Source: Streptomyces spinoverrucosus
GTDB lineage: Bacteria; Actinomycetota; Actinomycetes; Streptomycetales; Streptomycetaceae
Assembly (NCBI RefSeq): GCF_015712165.1
Contig: NZ_JADPZX010000001.1
Coordinates: 5,034,001-5,098,000, forward strand
Length of the DNA: 64,000 nucleotides
Direction: 5' to 3'
The translations under genes and the position numbers were made by a program. Below are positions 8,093 to 15,172 of the stretch, one piece after another. Below the pieces are notes generated by a model. The model was given only the letters and a program-made list of their open reading frames with translations. It had not been told where the DNA came from and ran no database searches. The stretch's first letter is position 1. The number at the start of each line of letters is the position of its first letter.

Positions 8093-9510
8093 GCTGCTAC
8101 TTCCTCCCAGTCCAGTTGGTCTTGCAGAGCTTCCCGAGCGGTTTCGCGGTTCAAGCGGATGTCCCGAGCGATCGAGGCAGCCAGCCAGGACTCGCCGGGG
8201 GTGTGGCCTTGTCCTGCGTAGGTCCAGTGCGCGAGCACCAGGGTTGATCCCTCCGTTTCGTCGAGGTGTTCGGGAAGTCCGCGTTCGTGGCGTTCTTGGC
8301 GGGCGCGGTAGTCGGCGCGGACCTGGCGGCGTTCGGTCAGGGTGGTGGAGTAGGCCCGGGACTTGGTCATGAAGTGACCGCGGAAGCCGAGCATGTGAGC
8401 CCAGCGCCACAGCAGTCGGTCCGGGTAGGCGTCATCGAGCGCCCGGCAGGCTTCGATCAGGTGGCGGGTGTGCTCGGGCAGGGACAGCCGGTCTAGTTCC
8501 GCAAGCTCCCCGATCCGGCGGTCTACGGTCTCGGTGGTCTCGGCGGCTTTGGTGGCGTACTTGGCGACGTAGGAGGCGACCGCCTGATCGGTCAGTTCCA
8601 CGGTGTCCATGCCGCCGATGCCCTGCACGTCCACTTGCGATCCCCACCGGAGGGTGCGTCCGGAGAAAGCGCCGGCGGGGGGAACCGGCACGGCGACGCG
8701 AGCAGCAGCGGCCCGGATCGCATCGTCCAGGAGGGTCACGGTCGCCCAGGCCGGGGGAGCGTCGTGGGGTCCGGCCGGGCCGTCCAGGCGGATGACCGCG
8801 TGGAAGTGGACAGAGCCGCGCTTCTGGAACTCGGCGACCTTGCCGAAGGAGACCCGGCACACCTCCCGCATCGCGGCTTGGGTCAGGCCAGCGCGGGCGG
8901 CGATCTCGCGGCGCAGATAGATGGTGAAGCGCCGCCACAGGTCGCCTGCGTGGTTGTTCCACAGCACCGCCCCGGCGTAGTCGTACCGCTCCGGATCGAG
9001 CGCCGTGCCCAGGGCCGGATCGTCGGCAGGGTGCTGGGTGCCGCAACGGCAGCGGCCGATGTCGGGCCGGTTGTGGACCGGGCCGAACGAGGGGGCGGTG
9101 AGGGTGGCGAACACGCCGGGGTGCTGGCGGATCTCGCCGGGGATGCCCATCCGGGGATCACCGGTGATCCCGGCACGGATCAGGTGGTAGACGTCCCCGG
9201 CGTAGGTCCAGGCGCAGGCCGGGCAGCGCGAAGCCCGCCGGTTGCCGCAGGCGACCCGGAGCATGCCGCCCGGCTCGTGCTCGGTGCTGTAGGAGTACAG
9301 CACGTCACCGGTCTTGGCATCGCGGGTGACGGTCTGGCCCATCAGGCGGATGGGGTTGGAGCAGCCGCCGGTACGGCGGATCTGTTCCTGCCAGCGGTCG
9401 AAGCCGGGCGCGTTCGCCACCCGGAGCAGGTCGGCGAGGGTGATGGGGTCGGTGCCCAGGGAGGCCGCAGCACCGGCCACGGCCTCAGGGACGACGGGGA
9501 AGACCGTCAC
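8089..9510 (-). CDS. rep: Rolling-circle replication initiator (RepSA-like)
   Basis: A 473-residue initiator expected to nick the element's double-strand origin after excision. It has an HUH metal motif (SVHFHAVIRL, H235/H237), a likely catalytic tyrosine in ASYVAKYATK (Y314 or Y318), and cysteine pairs RCPACAW and RCRCGTQH suggesting zinc binding. It overlaps its neighbours by four bases on both sides, so it lies in the same translationally coupled operon. The nick site is not identified. Confidence 0.9.
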   Translation of the reverse strand: MTVFPVVPEAVAGAAASLGTDPITLADLLRVANAPGFDRWQEQIRRTGGCSNPIRLMGQTVTRDAKTGDVLYSYSTEHEPGGMLRVACGNRRASRCPACAWTYAGDVYHLIRAGITGDPRMGIPGEIRQHPGVFATLTAPSFGPVHNRPDIGRCRCGTQHPADDPALGTALDPERYDYAGAVLWNNHAGDLWRRFTIYLRREIAARAGLTQAAMREVCRVSFGKVAEFQKRGSVHFHAVIRLDGPAGPHDAPPAWATVTLLDDAIRAAAARVAVPVPPAGAFSGRTLRWGSQVDVQGIGGMDTVELTDQAVASYVAKYATKAAETTETVDRRIGELAELDRLSLPEHTRHLIEACRALDDAYPDRLLWRWAHMLGFRGHFMTKSRAYSTTLTERRQVRADYRARQERHERGLPEHLDETEGSTLVLAHWTYAGQGHTPGESWLAASIARDIRLNRETAREALQDQLDWEEVAA

Positions 9511-9719
9511 GCGTGGTCCTCCCTCGGGTAGCCGTGCCCGGGGGGCGGGTACTGGCCGGTGAGCTTGGCCCAGTCCTCCGCGTTCAGAGCGTCGTCCAAC
9601 AACGTCCAGAACGCATCACGCGGGCCGTTCTCGTTGACGGTCAGCCAGCAGGCGATCATGGTGCTGCGGTCCTCGTCGGCTGCCTCGGCCGCATGCTCGG
9701 GGTCGGGGAAGTAGATCAC
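9507..9719 (-). CDS. Small element protein of unknown function
   Basis: A 70-residue acidic protein (N-terminus MIYFPDPEHAAEAADEDRS; C-terminus GQYPPPGHGYPREDHA) with a GTG start overlapping the upstream HTH gene stop as GTGA. No known domain is recognised. Overlaps on both sides and the absence of another frame support it being a real gene of the rep operon. Similar small acidic genes precede rep in other actinomycete elements, but I cannot name a function. Confidence 0.7.
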   Translation of the reverse strand: MIYFPDPEHAAEAADEDRSTMIACWLTVNENGPRDAFWTLLDDALNAEDWAKLTGQYPPPGHGYPREDHA

Positions 9720-10138
9720 GCGACCACCGCCCCGAGCCGCGCAGAGAGCTGGATCACCAGGGTTTCCAGCGCCTGTACGCGATCAGCGAGCGCGGCCGTG
9801 TCCTCACCGGCCAGCGGAGCAGCTGGACAGGCAGCACGCCCGAAACCGAGTTCGGCGGGGGTGGCTCGCAGCACCGCGCAGAGCAGGACCTGATAGGTCT
9901 GGCTCGGCTCGTTGGCGCCGTTCTCCCAGCGGGAGAGCTGGACCTTCAACGAGGTCTCCGAGGCAACCGGCCAGCCCCAATGGGCGGCCAGCCGCATCAG
10001 CGATCGGATCACCTGCAGCTGCGACCAGCCACGGGCCGCACGCGCCTGCGCCAGCGGCGAGTCAGCCGGACGCTTGACCGGGGGCTGCACGGCGGGACGG
10101 GACCGGTCGGCCAGCGGGACAACGACGGAGGCGGTCAT
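9716..10138 (-). CDS. XRE-family helix-turn-helix protein
   Basis: A 140-residue protein with an XRE-type HTH at about residues 28-90: LAQARAARGWSQLQVIRSL, ETSLKVQLSRWENGANEPS, TYQVLLCAVLRATPAELGF. It ends in a short predicted coiled coil (LADRVQALETLVIQLSARL). It overlaps both neighbouring genes by four bases, and probably regulates replication or excision of the element. Confidence 0.82.
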   Translation of the reverse strand: MTASVVVPLADRSRPAVQPPVKRPADSPLAQARAARGWSQLQVIRSLMRLAAHWGWPVASETSLKVQLSRWENGANEPSQTYQVLLCAVLRATPAELGFGRAACPAAPLAGEDTAALADRVQALETLVIQLSARLGAVVA

Positions 10139-10884
10139 GCGACCACCGCCCGCAGACGGGCCACCGGACGCGCCGGGGTGGCAGTGGCGAACAGGTGGTC
10201 CAAGGTGGCCAGGTAACCGCCGACCATGGGAGCCGGGCCCAGCCGCCGCAGGTGCAGCACCGGAGCCAACGCCGGGGTCAGCCCGTCCACGGGCGTGGTG
10301 ACCAACAGGTCATCGTCGGCCCGCAGCACATCAGCGCGCAGACCGGGATGAGTGGCCAGACGTAAGCCGGGAGTGGCCGTCAGTGACGGGAAGACGTCGG
10401 CCAGGCCAGTGACCGGTCCAGCCGGATTCTCCGGGGTGATGATCCGAACCCGGACCCCGGCGGCCGTCTTGTCAGCCAGCAGGGCGGGCAGATCCCACAC
10501 CGCATCAGCCAGGAACAGCAGGTTCGCGACCGCCAGGTCAATGACCGTGGTGGCGTTCGCCAGGGTGGAGCGCCACAGGCTGTAGGGGACGGTGCTGCGC
10601 ATCGGGTAGCAGGCAACGACCTCATCCTGCGGGGTCGGTGTCGAGCGGTGCCGCTGACCCAGCTTGGGCCACAGGTGGTAGGGGTCGGCGCCGAGGTACT
10701 TCGCGGCGGCTGCGGCGTTGCGGGCGTGCGGAGTGCGGTCAGTGTTCAGCCACCGGTCGACCGACTTGGCGTCGATGCCCAGGTGTGCGGCCAGACCCTC
10801 GATGGTGACGTTGGCGGCGACCATGGCGCCACGTAGACGTTCGTTCCCGGTTGCGGAGTGCGAAGCGGTGAGCGTCGCAGGCAT
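10135..10884 (-). CDS. XRE HTH protein with C-terminal PLD-like domain
   Basis: First gene of the minus-strand operon; 249 residues. The N-terminal HTH (ERLRGAMVAANVTIEGLAAH, KSVDRWLNTDRTPHARN) is followed by a domain with RVRIITPENPAGPV and LRADVLRADDDLLVTT. This fits a family of Streptomyces regulators whose C-terminus resembles phospholipase-D-like folds. ATG 10884 is chosen for GAGGGAG eight bases upstream; ATG 10908 has none. It is divergent from the GntR gene across a region rich in TAGGT repeats. Confidence 0.75.
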   Translation of the reverse strand: MPATLTASHSATGNERLRGAMVAANVTIEGLAAHLGIDAKSVDRWLNTDRTPHARNAAAAAKYLGADPYHLWPKLGQRHRSTPTPQDEVVACYPMRSTVPYSLWRSTLANATTVIDLAVANLLFLADAVWDLPALLADKTAAGVRVRIITPENPAGPVTGLADVFPSLTATPGLRLATHPGLRADVLRADDDLLVTTPVDGLTPALAPVLHLRRLGPAPMVGGYLATLDHLFATATPARPVARLRAVVA

Positions 10885-10987
10885 GATGGAAGCTCCCTCA
10901 GGGGACAAGGGGGCGGCGAATCTGCTTGGCGGTAGGAGCGCCGCCCCCGGGCTTAGGCAGGTAATCAGCCTGTCTAACTTCTATTGT

Positions 10988-11059
10988 GTTACCTAGATTA
11001 GTTGCGCCAGGGCTGTACGCAAGACCTAGGGGCAGATTTCTTTAGGTCACTTAGGTAAC
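10988..11059. promoter_or_regulatory. Divergent control region with TAGGT(AAC) sites
   Basis: Between the two divergent regulator genes. GTTACCTA at 10988-10995 is the inverse of TAGGTAAC at 11052-11059; ACCTAGGG (11024-11031) and TTTAGGTCAC (11041-11050) are further related half-sites. These are likely operators for the element's GntR (KorSA-like) repressor or the HTH protein. Confidence 0.55.
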
Positions 11060-11067
11060 CTGGGGAC

Positions 11068-11427
11068 GTGACCGTGAGCCAGGACGATCCCCGTAGCGCC
11101 TACGAGCAAGTAGCCGACGACCTTCGGAAGAAGATTGCTTCCGGAGTTCTTAGGGCTGGTCAGAAGCTCGACGGTAACGCCAAGATGGCGGAGCACTACG
11201 GCGTTGCCGCCATGACGATCCGCCATGCCCTCGACATCCTTAGGGGCGAACGTTTGATCGTCAGCCAGCAAGGGCGCGGCACGTTCGTGGCCAGTGACCC
11301 AGTGGGCACGGACTCAGCCGAACGGGACGCCAACATGGCCGACGAGCTGAGCGAGATCAAAGCCGCCCTAGAGCTGATCAACTCGCGGCTTGATCGACTC
11401 GAAGACCGGGTTCACGAGCGTCCTTGA
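11068..11427 (+). CDS. GntR-family regulator (KorSA-like)
   Basis: A 119-residue protein with a winged-helix GntR domain: SAYEQVADDLRKKIASGVL, LDGNAKMAEHYGVAAMTIRH, GERLIVSQQGRGTFVAS. A short helix (DELSEIKAALELINSRLDRL) replaces an effector domain, as in KorSA/KorA-type repressors that hold pSAM2-like elements silent. GTG 11068 is used; GTG 11074 is equally plausible because GGGGA at 11062-11066 is better spaced for it. The gene sits downstream of candidate operators and probably represses both directions. Confidence 0.85.
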   Translation: MTVSQDDPRSAYEQVADDLRKKIASGVLRAGQKLDGNAKMAEHYGVAAMTIRHALDILRGERLIVSQQGRGTFVASDPVGTDSAERDANMADELSEIKAALELINSRLDRLEDRVHERP

Positions 11428-11527
11428 CCGAGGAAGACAACCGATCAACACGTTGAGTGGCTTCGGCGAGCTTCCTCCTGATCTCATGCAGCTCGATCAA
11501 TAACCGTGCCCTGTCCGCGACCCTCAC
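11378..11527 (-). CDS. Possible 49-residue coiled-coil protein
   Basis: GTG 11527 is preceded by a GGAAGGGGGAAG ribosome binding site. The encoded peptide (RVADRARLLIELHEIRRKLA, then EATQRVDRLSS) is amphipathic and likely helical. It lies 26 bases after the stop of the TPR-XRE regulator gene on the same strand, and its 3' end overlaps the end of the GntR gene in antisense. It may be a small partner of the XRE protein. No database support is available to me. Confidence 0.45.
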   Translation of the reverse strand: MRVADRARLLIELHEIRRKLAEATQRVDRLSSSVKDAREPGLRVDQAAS

Positions 11528-11553
11528 GGCAGTCTTCCCCCTTCCAGTAGTGA

Positions 11554-12768
11554 TCAGCTCAGCTTCATGCTCGTGGCGAGGCGCCTGATCTCCGCCGAGT
11601 GCGAATGCTTGTCGGTCGACCTCAGGTCGTCGACGAGGTTGCGGGCCAGCGGCCTGTTGCGCACGTGCTGAGGGGCGATCGCGTCGGCCTTCAGGATCGC
11701 GTCGGCGGCAAGCGCCGGTTTGCGGTTCATCATCTGCCCGGCCGCCGTGCACACCCAGAAGTGCGACTGTCGTTCGCCCGATGCAATCCGCGCGATGTTG
11801 ACCAGCTCAGCGCGCGAGAGCACGTCACGGGGATGCCCCAGCTCCAGGCTCACTTCCACTGAATGGATCTCTGTATTCACGGCGTTGAACTGAGTCTGGA
11901 AGGCATTCCCGCCCTCCGGTACGCCGGCGGCGGCTTGGCGCGCCTCAGTCAGGTGCGACTCGGCCTCCGACCGATCCCAGAGCCGCGACCACGCAACCGC
12001 CGCGCGAAGATGCATCGCACCCCACAACGCACGCACCGTCTGATCCTCCGTGGCCAGGTGAGGTTCCAGGTCATCGAGAGCCTTGCGTGCCATGTCACGT
12101 GCTGCGCTCAGCGCACCTTCGTGCAGCCAGACACCACAAAGATCCCAACGGGCGGCAGCCTGAAGAATGGGCGACTCGGCCCGATCGGCGGCCACCAGCT
12201 CACGCTGAACGGCGCTCCAGCCGAGATCATGATGTCCGAGCAGGTTGGAGGACACTCGCGCCATGTGACTCGCTCGAAGCATGAGCCCTTCAGCCCGAGG
12301 CACGTCCTCTCCATCGGCCGTATCGCAGAGGATGACCAGCTCACGGAGGATCTGGGGAAGGACGTCACCCAGGGCCGTGAACCTCGCATCCTGCCTCAGC
12401 CTTTCGGCTGCCGCAACGCGCGCCGCAAGGTCCGGAAGGGTGGGGGGTTCAGCCGTCGTGATCAGCGCCGCCCCTCCGGGCATGGTCGCGTGTTGGAGGG
12501 CAAGGCGGAGGCCGGGGATAGCAGCGTGACCGGAGTCGAGTTCCGCAGTCTCGTGGCGATACGGCTGTCCCGTCAGCTCGATGACTTCTACGCCGAGCAC
12601 TTCGGCGATCTGGCCGAGGACGCTCATACGGTCGAGCGGAAGGCGACCGGTTTCGATCTTAGAGACCCAGCTCACGGAGCGATCGACAGCGGCCGCCAGT
12701 TGCGCTTGATCCCAGCCGAGACGGCGCCGTGCTCTTGCTACCCGTTGCCCCGTGGTCAGTTCCTTCAT
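11554..12768 (-). CDS. XRE regulator with TPR-like C-terminal domain
   Basis: A 404-residue protein. The N-terminal HTH (TTGQRVARARRRLGWDQAQL, DRSVSWVSKIETGRL) is followed by about 300 residues of helical repeats resembling TPRs (AAARWDLCGVWLHEGALSAA, RALWGAMHLRAAVAWSRLWD). Such proteins act as peptide- or signal-sensing regulators in actinobacteria. ATG 12768 is preferred over the adjacent ATG 12771 by spacing from GGGAA. An inverted repeat 47-69 bases upstream (12815-12837) is a likely autoregulatory site. Confidence 0.85.
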   Translation of the reverse strand: MKELTTGQRVARARRRLGWDQAQLAAAVDRSVSWVSKIETGRLPLDRMSVLGQIAEVLGVEVIELTGQPYRHETAELDSGHAAIPGLRLALQHATMPGGAALITTAEPPTLPDLAARVAAAERLRQDARFTALGDVLPQILRELVILCDTADGEDVPRAEGLMLRASHMARVSSNLLGHHDLGWSAVQRELVAADRAESPILQAAARWDLCGVWLHEGALSAARDMARKALDDLEPHLATEDQTVRALWGAMHLRAAVAWSRLWDRSEAESHLTEARQAAAGVPEGGNAFQTQFNAVNTEIHSVEVSLELGHPRDVLSRAELVNIARIASGERQSHFWVCTAAGQMMNRKPALAADAILKADAIAPQHVRNRPLARNLVDDLRSTDKHSHSAEIRRLATSMKLS

Positions 12769-12814
12769 CATGGGTTCCCTTCGACACTACGAAGGTACCC
12801 GCGCCAATCCGTGG

Positions 12815-12837
12815 CACTGTCAGTAAAAGTGACAGTG
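12815..12837. promoter_or_regulatory. Inverted-repeat operator upstream of the TPR-XRE gene
   Basis: CACTGTCA (12815-12822) and TGACAGTG (12830-12837) form a perfect 8-base inverted repeat with a 7-base spacer. Position and symmetry fit binding of a dimeric HTH protein. Confidence 0.6.
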
Positions 12838-12914
12838 GGCGCTCGAACGGCCCCCCGGTAGTACCGAGTTACGGGTTTCTCTACCTCATCAAGTCCCCCG
12901 CGCACGGCGCGGGA

Positions 12915-12981
12915 GCGCGCCGCCTGTACGGCGGGGCCGCCGCCCTGTCTTCGCCAGCGGCGGCCCCGCCCGGCGGCGCGC
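12915..12981. repeat. GC-rich nested inverted repeat
   Basis: The outer arms GCGCGCCGCC (12915-12924) and GGCGGCGCGC (12972-12981) enclose perfect 14-base inner arms at 12930-12943 and 12957-12970 with a 13-base loop. No convincing gene covers it. It could be a terminator, a cruciform or part of a single-strand origin for the Rep-driven replication mode. Confidence 0.7.
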
Positions 12982-13055
12982 CGGCGACTGCGGGGGCGTG
13001 GGATGGGGAAACCCTCTGTGGCTGGGGCGGTCGGCTCCACGGCTTTAGGCAGCCA

Positions 13056-13166
13056 CTTTGGGGCGAGCCTCTAAGATCATGGCCCCAACGTCGTGCTTTA
13101 ACGGGCAGGTCCACAGACTGCCCGACTCGCCATCAGCTTACGGGGCCATGATCACTCGCCCCAAAG
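13056..13166. repeat. Three-tier inverted repeat in noncoding DNA of the element
   Basis: Arm pairs, all perfect: CTTTGGGGCGAG (13056-13067) with CTCGCCCCAAAG (13155-13166); GATCATGGCCCC (13075-13086) with GGGGCCATGATC (13142-13153); CGGGCAG (13102-13108) with CTGCCCG (13118-13124). The result is a 111-base stem-loop. Alternatives: single-strand origin, structured RNA, or a MITE-like insertion. No gene is seen in 12772-13244. Confidence 0.75.
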
Positions 13167-13244
13167 CAGCTCCAGCCCAAAGCCGCTCCACCGACCTCTT
13201 GGGAAGCGGACCACGCCCGTATCGGCACGTGACAAGCTTGGACC

Positions 13245-13778
13245 GTGGATATCTGGTTGCCAGCGATCTTCGGTGTTGTCGGTACGCTCCTCGGTGCTCT
13301 TGCCTCAGGTGCGACATCATTCCTCGTGCAGAAGCACCAGGCGAAGGCGGCACTGGATTTGCGCCGTACTGAAGCTGAGCTAGCTGCCATGACGAGCCTT
13401 GAGAGCGGGCTGTGGGAGATCAGCCAATATGCAAGGTCCGCGCCTTCGGAGAACGTGAAGCATTGGAGCGACGCAGAGCGTGCAGCATGGGGAAAGCCCA
13501 TCCACGACCTGATCGGCCCGTTGTCGATCGCAGCGCGAGGCGTCCGCAACTCCGAGGTACGGCAGCGCTTGGTGGACATCCTGCACATGATCGAAAACTG
13601 GGGCGCCATGAGTCGGCGTGCTCATCCGATCCGCTACGTGCCGCCTCTCGTCGAGCACGCACTGGATTGCCTAGGCGCGCTGCGGCGAGGGGATCAAGTG
13701 TCGCTTGAAGATGAGGCTTACAAGCAGCTCAAGGAGATGCATGATCGCGCATACGTATCAACATCGGGAAGTAGCTGA
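13245..13778 (+). CDS. Membrane-anchored protein of unknown function
   Basis: A 177-residue protein starting at GTG 13245. Residues 3-27 (IWLPAIFGVVGTLLGALASG and on) form one membrane anchor; the rest is soluble and helical with no recognised motif. It is the only cargo-like gene on the element and sits next to attR. Many actinobacterial accessory proteins share an N-terminal anchor plus helical body, so no function is assigned; superinfection exclusion or defence are untested ideas. Confidence 0.7.
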   Translation: MDIWLPAIFGVVGTLLGALASGATSFLVQKHQAKAALDLRRTEAELAAMTSLESGLWEISQYARSAPSENVKHWSDAERAAWGKPIHDLIGPLSIAARGVRNSEVRQRLVDILHMIENWGAMSRRAHPIRYVPPLVEHALDCLGALRRGDQVSLEDEAYKQLKEMHDRAYVSTSGSS

Positions 13779-13808
13779 CGTGGCTGTACAGCAGCGGAGT
13801 ACAGCAAC
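13776..13808 (+). repeat. Right arm-type repeat (integrase/excisionase site candidate)
   Basis: Near copy of 6635-6666: the 23 bases 13786-13808 match 6644-6666 with a single A/G change and keep both GTACAGCA boxes. It lies 82 bases inside attR. Confidence 0.6.
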
Positions 13809-13890
13809 CACACCGACCGCAGTCGACTGGCAGCACTCCCAGGACCACGGCTGACCGGCCGAATAGACCTCAGCAACCTCCCCGCCCGTA

Positions 13891-13934
13891 GTTCGCATCG
13901 AGGGGGCCAGGGGTTCAAATCCCCTCAGGTCCAC
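13891..13934 (+). other. attR (44-bp core repeat)
   Basis: Identical to 6551-6594 and equal to the 3' half of tRNA-Ala. No 5' tRNA half precedes it, so it is not a gene. It marks the right end of the integrated element. Confidence 0.95.
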
Positions 13935-13939
13935 TGCAC

Positions 13940-13985
13940 AACGAGATCCCGGCGATCATCACGATCGTCGGGATCTCGTCGTTTT
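13940..13985 (+). terminator. Original tRNA-Ala terminator, displaced by the element
   Basis: Arms 13941-13957 and 13963-13979 pair over 17 bases (one G-U), ACGAGATCCC... with ...GGGATCTCGT, followed by TTTT at 13982-13985. It sits just after attR, where the tRNA 3' end would be without the insertion. The rest of 13986-14207 holds no gene. Confidence 0.8.
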
Positions 13986-14079
13986 CGACTCGCCGCGGGC
14001 CGGGGGAAGTTCGTCCGCCGGTGGCGGGTCGGGGCGTTGTTCCTGGGAGAGTTGGGCGGCGAGCCGAGGTCGACCGTGA

Positions 14080-14102
14080 CGCAAATCTCATCACGTTGCG
14101 TA
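14080..14102. promoter_or_regulatory. Inverted repeat upstream of the LysR gene
   Basis: ACGCAA (14080-14085) and TTGCGT (14097-14102) are separated by 11 bases, a spacing typical of LysR-type binding sites. It lies about 106 bases before the LysR start. Weak evidence. Confidence 0.35.
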
Positions 14103-14207
14103 GCGAAGAGTGTCTACCTGTAGTTTTGTCGTCTTTGGGGTGCTGCACAAAGCTCATGAGGAAGGCATGATCCTCACGCCGTAACGTTTACTCACAGGGG
14201 GAACACG

Positions 14208-15110
14208 GTGGAGATACGCCACCTGGTGACATTTCAGAAGGTCGCGACGCTGTTGAGCTTCACCCGCGCCGCGGAGGAGCTGAGTTACGCGCAGTCGAGT
14301 GTGACGACCCAGATCCGGGCGTTAGAGACCTCGCTGGGGGTGGAGCTCTTCGACCGGCTGGGCGGGCGCATCCGGCTGACGCCGGCCGGTGAGAAGCTGC
14401 TGGAGTACGCCGAGCAGATCCTGGCTCTGACCGAAGCCGCTCGTGCGGACGTCGCCGGCGGGGACGGTCCGTCGGGGACCCTGGTGGTCGGCACGATGGA
14501 GAGCATCACCTCGTACCGCATGCCGCCGCTGCTGGAGTTCTTCCATCACCGCTATCCGAAGGTGCAGCTGTCGCTGCGGCCGAGTCTGTGCGCCGAGACC
14601 TGTCACGCACTGCGTCAGGGAAGCTTCGACATCGGGTTCCTGATGGAACAGGAGACCCGGCATCAGGGGCTGGAGACCGTGGTGTTGGCCGAGGAGCCGC
14701 TGGTGCTCGTCGCCGCCCCCGGCCACCCGTTGGCGCAACGGCAGGACCTGTCACTGCACGATCTTCGCTCGGCGTCCATCCTGGCCACCGAGGCCGGATG
14801 CGCCTACCGAGATCTGTTCGAGGAGGAGCTGCGGGGCGCGGAGACCACGCCGTTTCTCGAGTTCGGAACCATCGAGGCGATCAAGAGAGGCGTCATGTCC
14901 GGGCTGGGCGTCGCGCTGCTTCCCGCGGTGACCGTGGCCGGGGAACTGGAGAAGGAGGAGATGACGGCGCTGCCGTGGGACATCCCGTTCTCCGTCCATA
15001 CGCAGCTGGCCTGGCGCAGCGGCAGGCGGCTGTCACGGGAGCTGAAGTTGTTCATCGACCAGGCGGTGCGGTTGATGCGGGAGGACGGGCCGCTCGCCGA
15101 GTCGGGCTGA
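14208..15110 (+). CDS. LysR-family regulator with a TTA codon
   Basis: A 300-residue LysR-type regulator. It has an N-terminal winged HTH (RHLVTFQKVATLLSFTRAAE, YAQSSVTTQIRALETSLGVE, residues 4-60) and a periplasmic-binding-fold effector domain (LVVGTMESITSYRMPPLLEF onward). GTG 14208 follows AGGGGGAA. Residue Leu39 is encoded by TTA (14322-14324), which in Streptomyces needs the bldA tRNA and is common in regulators of secondary metabolism. It is the only regulator beside the minus-strand biosynthetic genes and the best candidate to bind the shared 49-bp blocks at 20535 and 23414. Confidence 0.9.
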   Translation: MEIRHLVTFQKVATLLSFTRAAEELSYAQSSVTTQIRALETSLGVELFDRLGGRIRLTPAGEKLLEYAEQILALTEAARADVAGGDGPSGTLVVGTMESITSYRMPPLLEFFHHRYPKVQLSLRPSLCAETCHALRQGSFDIGFLMEQETRHQGLETVVLAEEPLVLVAAPGHPLAQRQDLSLHDLRSASILATEAGCAYRDLFEEELRGAETTPFLEFGTIEAIKRGVMSGLGVALLPAVTVAGELEKEEMTALPWDIPFSVHTQLAWRSGRRLSRELKLFIDQAVRLMREDGPLAESG

Positions 15111-15172
15111 CCCCCGGCAGAGAACGGCACGAGAGCGGTACGAGAGCGGTACGCCCGGCGCGTGAAGGGACT

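Larger units (their letters stand above)
6551..13934. mobile_element. tRNA-Ala-integrated replicative element (AICE-like, transfer genes absent)
   Basis: Bounded by 44-bp identical direct repeats (6551-6594 and 13891-13934), one inside the tRNA-Ala gene. Order from the left end: int, xis, rep, a small gene and two HTH genes in a single overlapping minus-strand operon; then a divergent GntR gene, a small gene, a TPR-XRE regulator, structured noncoding DNA and a membrane protein. The rep-xis-int order and rolling-circle Rep are typical of pSAM2-type actinomycete integrative elements. No FtsK/SpoIIIE-like Tra, Spd or NUDIX gene is present, so it should be able to excise and replicate but not transfer itself. 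Confidence 0.9.

Noticed and set aside
13891..13934. A second tRNA-Ala gene.
   Set aside because: Only the 3' half is present; no acceptor 5' strand or D arm precedes it. It is the attR core.
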